Source: Nitratifractor sp.
GTDB lineage: Bacteria > Campylobacterota > Campylobacteria > Campylobacterales > Sulfurovaceae
Reading direction: 5' to 3'
Length of the DNA: 17,247 nt
Assembly: GCA_015485845.1 (NCBI GenBank)
Contig: WFSU01000182.1
Coordinates: forward strand, 1 to 17,247
Notes under the pieces: model-generated
Databases searched by the model: none
The model's input: the letters and a program-made list of their open reading frames with translations, nothing else
What the model was told of the DNA's origin: nothing
Position numbers and translations under genes: made by a program
Shown here: piece after piece, positions 1 through 7,058 of the stretch
Numbering within the stretch: position 1 is the stretch's first letter
Layout: each line of letters opens with the position of its first letter

Positions 1-20
1 CCAACAAAGGTGCCAGATAA

Positions 21-115
21 TGCTAATGCTATTTGCGGGGTACGGTGATAACATTAGCAGCTTAAGGGTCAGTCGCCGATGCTACACGTGTGCCGTCGGA
101 CTGAAACCCAAATCC
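21..115. repeat. Inverted repeats downstream of the toxin gene
   Basis: Two inverted repeats are visible. TGCTAATG (21-28) is answered by CATTAGCA (52-59), a perfect 8-bp pair around a 23-base spacer. A second imperfect palindrome lies at about 78-115, where GGGTCAGTC on the left faces GGACTGAAACCC on the right. The region follows the stop codon of the minus-strand toxin, so one hairpin could end that transcript, but no clear T-run supports an intrinsic terminator. No gene is seen in 1-121. Confidence 0.4.
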
Positions 116-121
116 TATTTT

Positions 122-442
122 TCAACACCCAAACTCCCGACAAAGCATCTCCTCCACCCTCCCAAAACTCTTCGGATGCAATACAGAAATACGGCGTGCG
201 TCCCGAATTAATGAGCGGTCGATCACCGTGATTTTTGGTACGATGATAACAGATGGTTTTTTGAGTGAGCCCTCCTCGAGATCGTCGTTGGTGATCGTGA
301 TCCCCTCTCGGCTGAGATTGGTCGTCAGCGGCAGGATAAGGACGTCGTTTTTGTCGATGGATTTCAGCACCAGCACCGGACGTCCCTTGAACTGTCTGAA
401 ATCCGAATACGGCATTTCAATGAAATAAATCCCCCTTACCAT
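122..442 (-). CDS. PemK/MazF-family toxin (probable mRNA endoribonuclease)
   Basis: This 106-residue protein has the compact beta-barrel pattern of PemK/MazF toxins: an N-terminal VRGIYFIEMP strand, GRPVLVLK at about 20-27, VLILPLTTN at 34-42 and a late KPSVIIVPKITVIDRSLI segment at 62-79. Family members cleave mRNA at short motifs in the cytoplasm and are neutralised by the upstream antitoxin. The ATG overlaps the antitoxin stop as ATGGTAA (442-436), a 7-base overlap that implies translational coupling. The Arg at 21 after Gly and the Thr pair at 40-41 sit where the family has its active-site residues, but ribonuclease activity is inferred from resemblance only. The expected length for the family is 100-120 residues, so the gene looks intact. 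Confidence 0.8.
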   Translation of the reverse strand: MVRGIYFIEMPYSDFRQFKGRPVLVLKSIDKNDVLILPLTTNLSREGITITNDDLEEGSLKKPSVIIVPKITVIDRSLIRDARRISVLHPKSFGRVEEMLCREFGC

Positions 443-738
443 GTACTGTAATCCTCATCCGCATCGTCATAATCGTTCCGGCTCAACCCGATAGCAATCC
501 GACCAAAATGATCCAGTTCATCGTCTTTCCAGTAAGCCCAAGATTGGTTCCTGGACTCTTCTTCGATCGCTTTAAGACGATTGTATTCTTCGGTAGAAAG
601 GACGACCGCTTCGAGTCGATTGTTTTTAAGGACACCGATTTTTTCGAGGCGGTTGTTTTTGATCCCCTTCAGCAATGAGCTGATCTGTTTGGTAAAGTCC
701 GTAATCGAAAAAAGCTCATTCTCAGCGTAACGCACCAT
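436..738 (-). CDS. Phd/YefM-like antitoxin
   Basis: This 100-residue protein begins with a Phd/YefM-type fold: NELFSITDFTKQISSLL (7-23) is followed by a KIGVLKNNRLEAVVLSTEEYNRL stretch (33-55), the beta-strand and helix that form the DNA-binding dimer in this family. The C-terminal tail after about residue 85 is very acidic (NDYDDADEDYSTW), as expected of a disordered toxin-neutralising segment. The start is supported by AGGAGG six bases upstream of the ATG. The gene is first in a two-gene operon, overlaps the toxin by seven bases and follows a strong promoter with a palindrome in the leader, so autoregulation is likely. Pairing a Phd/YefM antitoxin with a PemK/MazF-like toxin is a mixed but known kind of arrangement. 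Confidence 0.78.
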   Translation of the reverse strand: MVRYAENELFSITDFTKQISSLLKGIKNNRLEKIGVLKNNRLEAVVLSTEEYNRLKAIEEESRNQSWAYWKDDELDHFGRIAIGLSRNDYDDADEDYSTW

Positions 739-757
739 AATGCACCTCCTTGTATTC

Positions 758-771
758 CAAGAAATTTCTTG
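758..771. promoter_or_regulatory. 14-bp palindrome, probable antitoxin operator
   Basis: CAAGAAATTTCTTG is a perfect palindrome. It lies between the predicted transcription start (about 783) and the ribosome binding site of the antitoxin gene, which is where an autorepressing Phd-type antitoxin would bind. That binding is an inference. Confidence 0.6.
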
Positions 772-789
772 TTAAATTTCACTGTAAAT

Positions 790-818
790 ATTATAGTATT
801 TTTTTAGGAGAATGTAAA
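790..818 (-). promoter_or_regulatory. Sigma-70 promoter of the toxin-antitoxin operon
   Basis: On the minus strand TTTACA (818-813) is followed after exactly 17 bases by a consensus TATAAT (795-790). Transcription would start near 783 and run into the antitoxin gene at 738. This is the best -35/-10 match in the window. Confidence 0.8.
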
Positions 819-831
819 GGTAAACCTGATG

Positions 832-1647
832 TTAATTCCCTTGCACCTCACATCCCTTCTCCCCGCACACCAGATCCGCCTCCAACACTTTGACCCGCTC
901 TGCTACGGTATCAGGCAGCGACGCGTAGGCATCGGCAGAGATCGAACCATGCTTACAGTAAAAGAGGATTGCTTTGCCTTTGGGGAATTTTGAGACGTCA
1001 ATGGTCTGTTTATCCGGGTCAAACGGCACACTGATCGCCCCCGGCAAATGTCCGGCGGCGTATTGTTTGGCGGGACGCACATCGACGAGCTGCACTCCAG
1101 CCGGGGTTTTGCCGCTGTTAATAAGCGGTACCGCCCAGCGGGCATCGATCCGGCTCTCATCGTCCAGTGAGAGATAGAGCTTCGCTCCGGCCACCGTGAC
1201 CGGCTTGCCTTTGGGGGTATAGGGTTGTCCGTCGCATCGGCACGGCTTGGGGGCGGCCATGATCGGCAGTTTGTGCTGCTTCCACTCCGGGAACCCCTCA
1301 CGATAGACCATCAGATGCGTGTACCCTGCCCGGGCAAAGCGTTCGGCCAGCTTCACCGATTTGCCGCATTTGACCCCGTTGCAGAAGATCAGGATCGGTG
1401 CGTCTTTGTGGATAGGGAGCCATTTTTTCATCCGCTTGAACCGCTTCAGGGGGACATTGACCGCCCGCAGGATCGTCCCTTTGGCGTACATCTTCGCATC
1501 CCGGGCATCGATGAAAAGTGCATCGTGGGCGTTGTAGTGGGTTTTGACTTCTGAGAGGTCGATGGTGCGATAGGGTTCGGCAGTAAGAGTGCCGAAAAGT
1601 AGTAAGGTTGTGGTTATAAGACGTAATGTCTGTTTGTTGTGTCTCAT
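832..1647 (-). CDS. Exported tandem-rhodanese protein (sulfurtransferase-like)
   Basis: This 271-residue protein starts with a cleavable signal peptide (hydrophobic 8-22, LTA before E24), so it acts in the periplasm. Two rhodanese domains follow: residues 26-130 with active-site loop CNGVKCG (Cys89) and the closing YREGFPEW motif, and residues about 150-265 with VDVRPAKQYAAGHLPGA and loop CKHGSIS (Cys231). Both catalytic cysteines are present, so persulfide carriage or sulfur transfer is plausible. A C-R-C pair (136, 138) in the linker and Cys261/Cys266 near the end could add a disulfide or metal site. The ATG at 1647 is chosen because AAGGAG lies seven bases upstream; an in-frame extension to 1701 is encoded by a REP repeat and is not credible. 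The substrate is unknown. Confidence 0.82.
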   Translation of the reverse strand: MRHNKQTLRLITTTLLLFGTLTAEPYRTIDLSEVKTHYNAHDALFIDARDAKMYAKGTILRAVNVPLKRFKRMKKWLPIHKDAPILIFCNGVKCGKSVKLAERFARAGYTHLMVYREGFPEWKQHKLPIMAAPKPCRCDGQPYTPKGKPVTVAGAKLYLSLDDESRIDARWAVPLINSGKTPAGVQLVDVRPAKQYAAGHLPGAISVPFDPDKQTIDVSKFPKGKAILFYCKHGSISADAYASLPDTVAERVKVLEADLVCGEKGCEVQGN

Positions 1648-1674
1648 TTGCAGACTCCTTTTTTGGACGTATTT

Positions 1675-1905
1675 GGAAGTGGAGACTTCAGTCCCACCCA
1701 ATGTTCAAAGTGCGTGGTACCTCCAGATGAGGCTAAAGCCGTCACTTCCAAGAGCAGAAAAGATATCCACGCTGGAAGTGGAGACTTCAGTCCCACCCAA
1801 TGTTCCAGGAGCCAGAAAAACCGCCCACCCCGGAAGTGGAGACTTCAGTCCCACCCGGCGCTCAAAAAACATGGCTCCTCTGGTGAGGCTGAAGCCTTCA
1901 CTTCC
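1675..1905. repeat. Left REP array of the RAYT element (five hairpins)
   Basis: There are five copies of a 24-25 base REP hairpin. Type A on the plus strand sits at 1675-1699, 1774-1798 and 1832-1856; type B on the minus strand sits at 1728-1749 and 1882-1905. Each begins GGAAGTG. The A stem is GTGG-bulge-GAC with loop TTCA and GTCCCAC. The B stem is GTGA-bulge-GGC with GCCTCAC. Opposed A and B copies pair as BIME-like units. The array lies between the start of the rhodanese gene and the end of the RAYT gene. It is read in all frames as spurious peptides such as GSGDFSPTQ and VETSVPP. Confidence 0.9.
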
Positions 1906-1926
1906 AAAGGAAAACACCAATCCTCT

Positions 1927-2454
1927 TCAGTCATAAATCCCATAAAACCTCTCATTTGCATCCTCAAGATTCGCCTTAACCGCATTATACTTGATGTACT
2001 CGTACACCTGAGAAAAATGTTTCTCATTTCGCACAAGCTTATCAAAATAATCTTTAGCCCAGACCTGCCCTTTGATTCCACGTATTTGATTGATGATATG
2101 AGAAGAACCACCTTTGAGAATCCGCATAATATCTCTCATCTCTTCGATCTGCTTGAATAGTATATGAACATGATTAGGCATAATGCTTAGCGCAATCAAC
2201 TCATACATTTTTTTATCATGACTGAGAAAGTAACTTTGAATTTCGGCAACAATCTGGCCATACAAAAATGCTCCATTACGGGAAGTATCGAGGTATGCGT
2301 CGATCTTATATTGTTTAATTTTGTCCGACTCGGGATTATGGTAAATTTTATGGACATATGAATCAATACTCTCCTGTGTTCGGAATGTTACGAATTGATA
2401 GTGATTTTTCAGATTGATATGGGGAAGGTTGGAATGGGGGTTATTTGAGGTCAT
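1927..2454 (-). CDS. REP-associated tyrosine transposase (RAYT, Y1 HUH family)
   Basis: This 175-residue protein has the hallmarks of the IS200-like Y1 transposase fold. HYQFVTFR (18-25) is the first strand. The metal-binding HUH motif is MPNHVHILF, with His95 and His97. A GGSSH segment lies at 115-119, and the catalytic tyrosine is probably Tyr136 in VWAKDYFDKLVRNE. The closing YEYIKYNAVKANL is typical of RAYTs. Such enzymes nick and join single-stranded REP hairpins and are thought to spread REP sequences. The gene is single-copy here and lacks IS ends of its own, but REP arrays flank it on both sides, as in described REPtrons. AGAGGAG sits just upstream of the ATG. It is more AT-rich than the adjacent ccsBA gene, which suggests acquisition. 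Confidence 0.92.
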   Translation of the reverse strand: MTSNNPHSNLPHINLKNHYQFVTFRTQESIDSYVHKIYHNPESDKIKQYKIDAYLDTSRNGAFLYGQIVAEIQSYFLSHDKKMYELIALSIMPNHVHILFKQIEEMRDIMRILKGGSSHIINQIRGIKGQVWAKDYFDKLVRNEKHFSQVYEYIKYNAVKANLEDANERFYGIYD

Positions 2455-2478
2455 GGTTCTCCTCTGCTATTGAACCCT

Positions 2479-2698
2479 GGGTGGGACTGAAGTCACCACT
2501 TCCGGCAATTTGCCTTTTTGCTCTTGGAAGTGATGGCTTAGCTTCACCCGACACGCCATCACGGTTGATCGTTTGTGCGGGACTGAAGTCTTCACTTCCG
2601 GGGTAGACGGCTTTTTGGTTCTTGGAAGTGATGGCTTTAGCCTCACCTGATATGCCATGCACTTCAATCGTTGGGGTGGGACTGAAGTCTCCACTTCC
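2479..2698. repeat. Right REP array of the RAYT element (five hairpins)
   Basis: There are five further REP hairpins, alternating strictly. Type A on the minus strand sits at 2479-2503, 2575-2599 and 2674-2698; type B on the plus strand sits at 2526-2548 and 2624-2647. The orientation is the mirror image of the left array, so the RAYT gene is enclosed by inverted REP clusters. The copy at 2575-2599 is a hybrid, with an A core and a B-like outer arm, and the copy at 2526-2548 has a shortened loop. The array fills the gap between the RAYT start and the ccsBA stop. Confidence 0.9.
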
Positions 2699-2712
2699 GG
2701 AGTGAGCACCTC

Positions 2713-5451
2713 TCACCTCTTATTTCTCATTTTCAACCTACCCAGCCCCCGCTTCGGCCACGCTGCCGCGATCGTCACGACGGCTGCGCCACTGACCCAA
2801 TAGACCCATTGCGGGATAGGTACAGGATCGCCGGTGGCATAGGAGTGCATGCCGCTGAGGTAGAAGTTGACCCCGAAGTAGGTCATCAACACCGTGGCAA
2901 ACGTCACGAAGGATGCCACCGCGAAAATGTAGGGGCGATCAAGTCGAGGGATGAGGCGGAGGTGGAGGATGAGGGTGTAGGCGACGATGGTCACATACGC
3001 CCAGGTTTCCTTGGGGTCCCAGCCCCAGTAACGTCCCCAGGACTCGTTGGCCCAGACGCCACCGATGAAGTTGCCGATTGCCAGGAGAGAGAGGCCGATG
3101 ATGAGGGCGGCTTCATCAACGGCGATGAGACGGTGGATCGCGGCATCGATGTGGGGACGACGCTCGGGATGACGGAGGAGAAAGAGGAGCAGGACGATGT
3201 ACCCCAGCACCGCACCGAGTCCGAGGAAACCGTAACTGGCAGTGATGATCGAGACGTGGATGGTGAGCCAGTACGATTTGAGAACCGGCACGAGGGTGGT
3301 GATCTGGGGGTTGATGTTGCTCAAATGGGCGGTGAACATGAAGATCCCGGCGATGATCACCGTCGCGGCGAGCACCAGCAGCGAGCGTCGGAAGAACACC
3401 ACCCCGGCCAGCATCGCCGACCAGGAGATGTAGAGCAGCGACTCGTACGCATCGCTCCACGGGGCATGCCCGCTGATGTACCAGCGCAGTCCCAGCCCGG
3501 CCGTGTGCGCCAGAAACAGTACCACCAGCACCGCCGTAGCTCCCCGACGTGCCCAGACATAGAAGGGTTTTTGCGCCCCCTGCAAAATCTCGGCAAACCC
3601 GAGGAGGAGCAGAATCATTCCCAATAGCATATAGATCGCTACCAGTCGTGGGAAAAGGTGGAGCCGGTTGTAAAACAGCTCCGCCTTGAGCTTGCCCGGG
3701 TCGGGGAGGAGCTCGGCGCCGTAGCGCTTCTGATAGTCTGTGATACGGGCGATCGCCTTGTCCGCTTCGGGCCATTTGGCTGCGGCCACGGCATCAATGA
3801 AGTCATGGGTCATCCCCTCGACCCTCTTTTGGAATGTTCCGCCAAATTTCTGCATCGCTTCGAGGGGGTTGTACCAGCTTTTGGCCGGATCGTTGGGGAG
3901 CGGATAGATGCGGAAGAGATTGCCGTAGAAGGTCATGTAGATGATGTTGAGCTTCTCATCGAGGGTGATCACTTCGCGCTCGAAGGTGCCCCGTTCGTTG
4001 GGGTTGGTGCGGTTGGCTGCTTCGATGTGGGATTTAAGTTTGTACTTGTTTTTCCCTTCGAAGGCATTGGCGAAGGCTACGTACGTATCGGCCGGAGCCA
4101 ATCCGAGAACTTTTTTGAGCTTCGGGGATTTGATTTTGATCAGTTTGGCATAGCGCCAGAGCTCGGGGCGGGAGAGCATCCCCATGAGCACTTGATCCTG
4201 ATCGAGCCCGTCGAACGAGAGGGAGCCGTGGAGCTTGTAGAGGAGTTGGGTATCGAGGGAGTTGACCGGCTCCATCCGCCCCATCGGCGACTGGGTGATG
4301 AGGCGCCCAAAAGCGTGTGCCGTGGGGGCGGAGTGCTGAGCATAACTCTTGAGATAGGTGGCAAACTCCTGCGGAGTAGCTGCCTGCACGGGGAGAGAAC
4401 CGAGACCAAAAATGACAACCATCCCCCACACCGGTGCACTCTGACGGATGAAATTCACCAGCTTGCCAAAGCGCGACGTCCGGTCGAGCAGGTTCCACAG
4501 CAAGCCAATCGCCAGTAAAAGATACCCCAGATACGTCGGCCACTTGCCCGGATCGTCGTTGACACTGAGGATGGTGCCTTTCTCATCCGGATCGTAGGAG
4601 CTCTGGAAAAATTTGTACTTCTGATAGTCGAGCGTGTGATTCATGTATATCCGATAGTCAAACCGCTTTGCCCCATCGACCACGGTCACTTCACTGGCAT
4701 AGGAGCTGGGTGCCATCGAGCCGGGATAGCGCTCGAGCTGGAAATCCCGGAGCTTGAGGGAAAACGGCAGCTTCACCACCTTGGAGCCAAACTCAACAGT
4801 AACCGTGGTGTCCCCAAAATGAAGTGTTTTTTCAAACCCCTTCCCTCCCCGCTGGCCGACCAATTTCACCTCCCGGCATGTTCCACCGAGGCAAACCGAA
4901 ACCGTGAGCATCCCCAGCCCACTGCGCATCTTTTTCTTGAAAGTATAGTTGATGTATTCGGCTGTGAGGTTTTTACCCCCAAACTTCACCGTGTCCTTGA
5001 AATGGTTGTTGCCGATGGCAGCAAAATCGTGAGGGAATTCCTGATAATAGGTCTTGCCTCCATCATGAATCGTTATTTGAAGATAGGGTTCGGAGGTCAA
5101 CATCCGCTCCTCGATAAATCCCTCACGGATATGCAAGATCCCCTCTCTACCGTAAAAATGGGTGATTCCAGCCCCAACAAGGATCACGAGAAACGCCAGA
5201 TGAAACACAAAGCGCGGCGGATGACGCCACATCCGGTAGCGCACCATTACCCCGGCCATATTGACCCCGGCCAGCAGCATCGTCGCCTCATACCACCAAC
5301 TGTAATAAACCAGCACCCGCGCCGTGGAAGTGCCGTAGTCGTTTTCAAGAAATGTCGCTACGCCCGCACCGATACCGAGGATGGCAAGGAGTAGGAAGGT
5401 GGTTTTGAGGGAGAAGAGAATGCTGATAATGTTTTTCATGTGTTTGTCCAT
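2713..5451 (-). CDS. ccsBA: CcsBA (ResB-CcsA fusion) cytochrome c haem synthase
   Basis: This 912-residue membrane protein attaches haem to CXXCH motifs of periplasmic cytochromes c (system II). The N-terminal ResB part has membrane helices at about 15-35, 57-72 and 82-102, with a membrane histidine (His84) in FHLAFLVILV, and a long periplasmic domain follows. The C-terminal CcsA part has many helices and the WWD haem-handling motif WGRYWGWDPKETW at about 805. Other expected histidines are in WLTIHVSII, LILHLRL and GMHSYA (His869). Fused CcsBA of this length is typical of Campylobacterota. The gene lies last in the minus-strand block led by a 12-haem cytochrome, which suggests that cytochrome is its client. 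The start is uncertain: ATG at 5451 or 5439, neither with a strong ribosome site. A REP pair and hairpins separate it from the upstream gene. Confidence 0.93.
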   Translation of the reverse strand: MDKHMKNIISILFSLKTTFLLLAILGIGAGVATFLENDYGTSTARVLVYYSWWYEATMLLAGVNMAGVMVRYRMWRHPPRFVFHLAFLVILVGAGITHFYGREGILHIREGFIEERMLTSEPYLQITIHDGGKTYYQEFPHDFAAIGNNHFKDTVKFGGKNLTAEYINYTFKKKMRSGLGMLTVSVCLGGTCREVKLVGQRGGKGFEKTLHFGDTTVTVEFGSKVVKLPFSLKLRDFQLERYPGSMAPSSYASEVTVVDGAKRFDYRIYMNHTLDYQKYKFFQSSYDPDEKGTILSVNDDPGKWPTYLGYLLLAIGLLWNLLDRTSRFGKLVNFIRQSAPVWGMVVIFGLGSLPVQAATPQEFATYLKSYAQHSAPTAHAFGRLITQSPMGRMEPVNSLDTQLLYKLHGSLSFDGLDQDQVLMGMLSRPELWRYAKLIKIKSPKLKKVLGLAPADTYVAFANAFEGKNKYKLKSHIEAANRTNPNERGTFEREVITLDEKLNIIYMTFYGNLFRIYPLPNDPAKSWYNPLEAMQKFGGTFQKRVEGMTHDFIDAVAAAKWPEADKAIARITDYQKRYGAELLPDPGKLKAELFYNRLHLFPRLVAIYMLLGMILLLLGFAEILQGAQKPFYVWARRGATAVLVVLFLAHTAGLGLRWYISGHAPWSDAYESLLYISWSAMLAGVVFFRRSLLVLAATVIIAGIFMFTAHLSNINPQITTLVPVLKSYWLTIHVSIITASYGFLGLGAVLGYIVLLLFLLRHPERRPHIDAAIHRLIAVDEAALIIGLSLLAIGNFIGGVWANESWGRYWGWDPKETWAYVTIVAYTLILHLRLIPRLDRPYIFAVASFVTFATVLMTYFGVNFYLSGMHSYATGDPVPIPQWVYWVSGAAVVTIAAAWPKRGLGRLKMRNKR

Positions 5452-5503
5452 TTTCTGTATTACTCACAATTATATTGGATTGGAGATTAAGCCATCCCCA
5501 TCC

Positions 5504-5578
5504 GGAAGTGGAGACTTCAGTCCCACCCCAACGCATAAAGAACATGGCACCCGGGGTGAGGCTGAAGCCTTCACTTCC
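5504..5578. repeat. REP pair (type A and type B, opposed) within the cytochrome gene cluster
   Basis: A type A copy on the plus strand (5504-5528) faces a type B copy on the minus strand (5555-5578), separated by 26 bases. Both match the copies around the RAYT gene closely. They sit between the thioredoxin gene and ccsBA, all on the minus strand, so they would be transcribed as a long hairpin if the genes share an mRNA. Confidence 0.9.
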
Positions 5579-5582
5579 CAAT

Positions 5583-5653
5583 ACATCGCTCGCGATGTTT
5601 TATGCGGCTGAAGCCGCATCCCCTTTCTCAATAAAAGCGTTGCAAAGCAACGC
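5583..5653. repeat. Three further short hairpins beside the REP pair
   Basis: Three perfect palindromes follow one another: ACATCGC-TC-GCGATGT (5583-5598), ATGCGGCT-GA-AGCCGCAT (5602-5619) and GCGTTGC-AAA-GCAACGC (5637-5653). None is followed by a T-run in the minus direction good enough to call a terminator. They may be members of other REP-like families or mRNA-stabilising structures between the thioredoxin gene and ccsBA. Confidence 0.65.
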
Positions 5654-5677
5654 ATACCACAATTCCTAATTCCTAAC

Positions 5678-6211
5678 TCAAATCAGTCCATTCTTCCGCA
5701 GATACGCTTTCCACTCTGCCTTTTTATACTTGCCACTGTCAACGCCTTGTACAAACTCCATGATTTTACCAAGTACCTGCGGTTTGGCGTAGCCGGGGAG
5801 CTGCCAAATCTTCTCACCGTGAGACGTCAGGAGGACGATATTGGGTGTTACTTTTACCTTGTAGAGCATCAGAAGGTTTTGAAGCGTGGTTGTGTTGCCG
5901 AGAATGGCATACGATTGGGGCTGATCGCGAGGGATGTTGTAAAGGTCAAATCCATCAGCGACTTTACTCAGGTAGGGGTCTTCGACCAGATCATGGCGGG
6001 TTTTTTTGCAGTAGGGACAGGTAGCGGTGTCAAACATGATGAAGATCGGTTTGCCGGTATAAGGGATACTCGAAACATGGCGGACACGATCCCCCGGAAA
6101 CGTATGGATATCCGCAGATTGTACCGCCGATTGCGTTGCATTCGCTTCCCCAGCATTCAGAGAAACGGCCAACCCGGCTGCGATGATGACCGAAAAGATC
6201 CCGCGTTTCAT
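5678..6211 (-). CDS. Periplasmic thioredoxin-like protein with CPYC active site
   Basis: This 177-residue protein has a signal peptide (MKRGIFSVIIAAGLAVSLNA, cleavage near residue 20-24) and one thioredoxin-fold domain. The fold carries the redox motif CPYC in FDTATCPYCKKTR and the cis-proline loop in KVTPNIVLL. The closest style is the thioredoxin_2/SoxW-like group of periplasmic reductases. Next to ccsBA and a multihaem cytochrome, the likely role is keeping CXXCH cysteines reduced for haem attachment (a CcsX/ResA role), though a chaperone or oxidase role cannot be excluded. The ATG at 6211 overlaps the upstream stop as ATGA and has GGAAAGG upstream; an in-frame extension to 6304 lies inside the upstream gene and lacks a signal peptide at its start. 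Confidence 0.85.
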   Translation of the reverse strand: MKRGIFSVIIAAGLAVSLNAGEANATQSAVQSADIHTFPGDRVRHVSSIPYTGKPIFIMFDTATCPYCKKTRHDLVEDPYLSKVADGFDLYNIPRDQPQSYAILGNTTTLQNLLMLYKVKVTPNIVLLTSHGEKIWQLPGYAKPQVLGKIMEFVQGVDSGKYKKAEWKAYLRKNGLI

Positions 6212-6969
6212 TTTTGTGCCTTTCCGACCTGGATGCCGTGGGCTTCGTAGTACGATTTGAGTGCTTGATACACATCGCCGTTTTTGCGGTCTTTTCCTTT
6301 CCATGCGCCTTCTTTGACGAACTGGAGCGTCACTTCGAACTGTTTGGGCGGCATGTAGCCGGGTACCATGAAGATCGATTGCGATTTGTCATCCATGAAG
6401 ATCAACGTCGGGGTCGCATCGAGGTGATAGATGCTTACGAGGGTCTTGGTATCAACATCCATCATTTCACCGTTGTGGAGGAATTTGTGACGTTTTTCCG
6501 CGGCAGCATTGATGTAAACCGGCGTCATGGTATCGGTGATCGCTTTGGCAAGTCCACTGTTTTCAGTCACGTCCGTTTGAAGCTTCTGCGTATAGGGATC
6601 GGCAGGCTGACCGAAGACCAGCAGGAGCGGTTTGCCGTCTTTGGGAGCGATCTGAGCCCCATCACTGAAGACGGTATAAAATTTCGAAAGCACGGGGATG
6701 GGAGCGGCCTTGGGTGCTTTGGCTGTGGCGGGAGCCAGCTTCTTGGGCGCTTGCATTTGGGCCGTTGCCTGGGCTGCCGGCTTCTTCGAGGCTGCCGTTT
6801 TGGGTGCAGCCGAAGGCGTAGCTTCAGCTTTTTTCTCCACGGGTGCTGCGGCCACCGGGACTGCGGCCACTTTTGTATCTGTAATGACTTTGGCTTCTTT
6901 GGTACTGTTGCCACACCCCACCATGAGAAGGGCGGCGGCTGCGGAAAGTGCAATGGTAGTGCGTTTCAT
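6208..6969 (-). CDS. Lipoprotein with cysteine-less thioredoxin-like domain
   Basis: This 253-residue protein starts with a lipoprotein signal, LMVGC, with the lipidated Cys at 19. A flexible Ala-Pro-Lys-rich linker follows (about 25-95), then a thioredoxin-like domain (about 100-235). The domain resembles that of the next gene: FGQPADPYTQKLQTDV aligns with the neighbour's CPYC region, but both active cysteines are replaced (DPYT). The cis-proline segment DATPTLIFMDD and the following PGYMPPKQFE are retained, as in the neighbour's PGYAKPQ. Redox catalysis is therefore unlikely. A membrane-tethered scaffold or apocytochrome- or haem-holding role is an inference from context. It overlaps the CPYC gene by four bases (ATGA), so the two are coupled. 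AAAGGA precedes the ATG at 6969. Confidence 0.85.
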   Translation of the reverse strand: MKRTTIALSAAAALLMVGCGNSTKEAKVITDTKVAAVPVAAAPVEKKAEATPSAAPKTAASKKPAAQATAQMQAPKKLAPATAKAPKAAPIPVLSKFYTVFSDGAQIAPKDGKPLLLVFGQPADPYTQKLQTDVTENSGLAKAITDTMTPVYINAAAEKRHKFLHNGEMMDVDTKTLVSIYHLDATPTLIFMDDKSQSIFMVPGYMPPKQFEVTLQFVKEGAWKGKDRKNGDVYQALKSYYEAHGIQVGKAQK

Positions 6970-6995
6970 ACGAATCCTTTGAATGAATTGGACAC

Positions 6996-7024
6996 ATTGT
7001 AATGGAAATCTTTTAAAGTCAGGC
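6996..7024 (-). promoter_or_regulatory. Possible internal promoter for the thioredoxin genes
   Basis: TACAAT (7001-6996, minus strand) lies 27 bases upstream of the lipoprotein ATG. A poor -35 (CTGACT) lies 15 bases further up, so the match is weak. It is listed because a strong hairpin separates these genes from the cytochrome gene upstream. Confidence 0.3.
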
Positions 7025-7058
7025 TAAGAAAATAAGCAAACAGACTGGCTTGAAAAGA

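Noticed and set aside
1..121. Possible integron attC site after the toxin-antitoxin pair
   Set aside because: There are inverted repeats, but no paired RYYYAAC and GTTRRRY core sites were found and no integrase is present.
1589..2160. Plus-strand frames across the left REP array
   Set aside because: They are built of REP-derived peptides such as GSGDFSPTQ repeated in different frames and run into the RAYT gene on the other strand.
1675..2698. CRISPR array
   Set aside because: Repeats alternate in orientation and type, spacing is irregular, and no cas genes are present; the RAYT explains them.
2441..2716. Two minus-strand frames of 80-91 residues across the right REP array
   Set aside because: Both frames are translated REPs and have no independent coding signal.
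2809..4518. Long plus-strand frames opposite ccsBA (272 and 286 residues)
   Set aside because: They are antisense to a clear membrane protein, show no family features and have skewed acidic composition typical of shadow frames in GC-rich genes.
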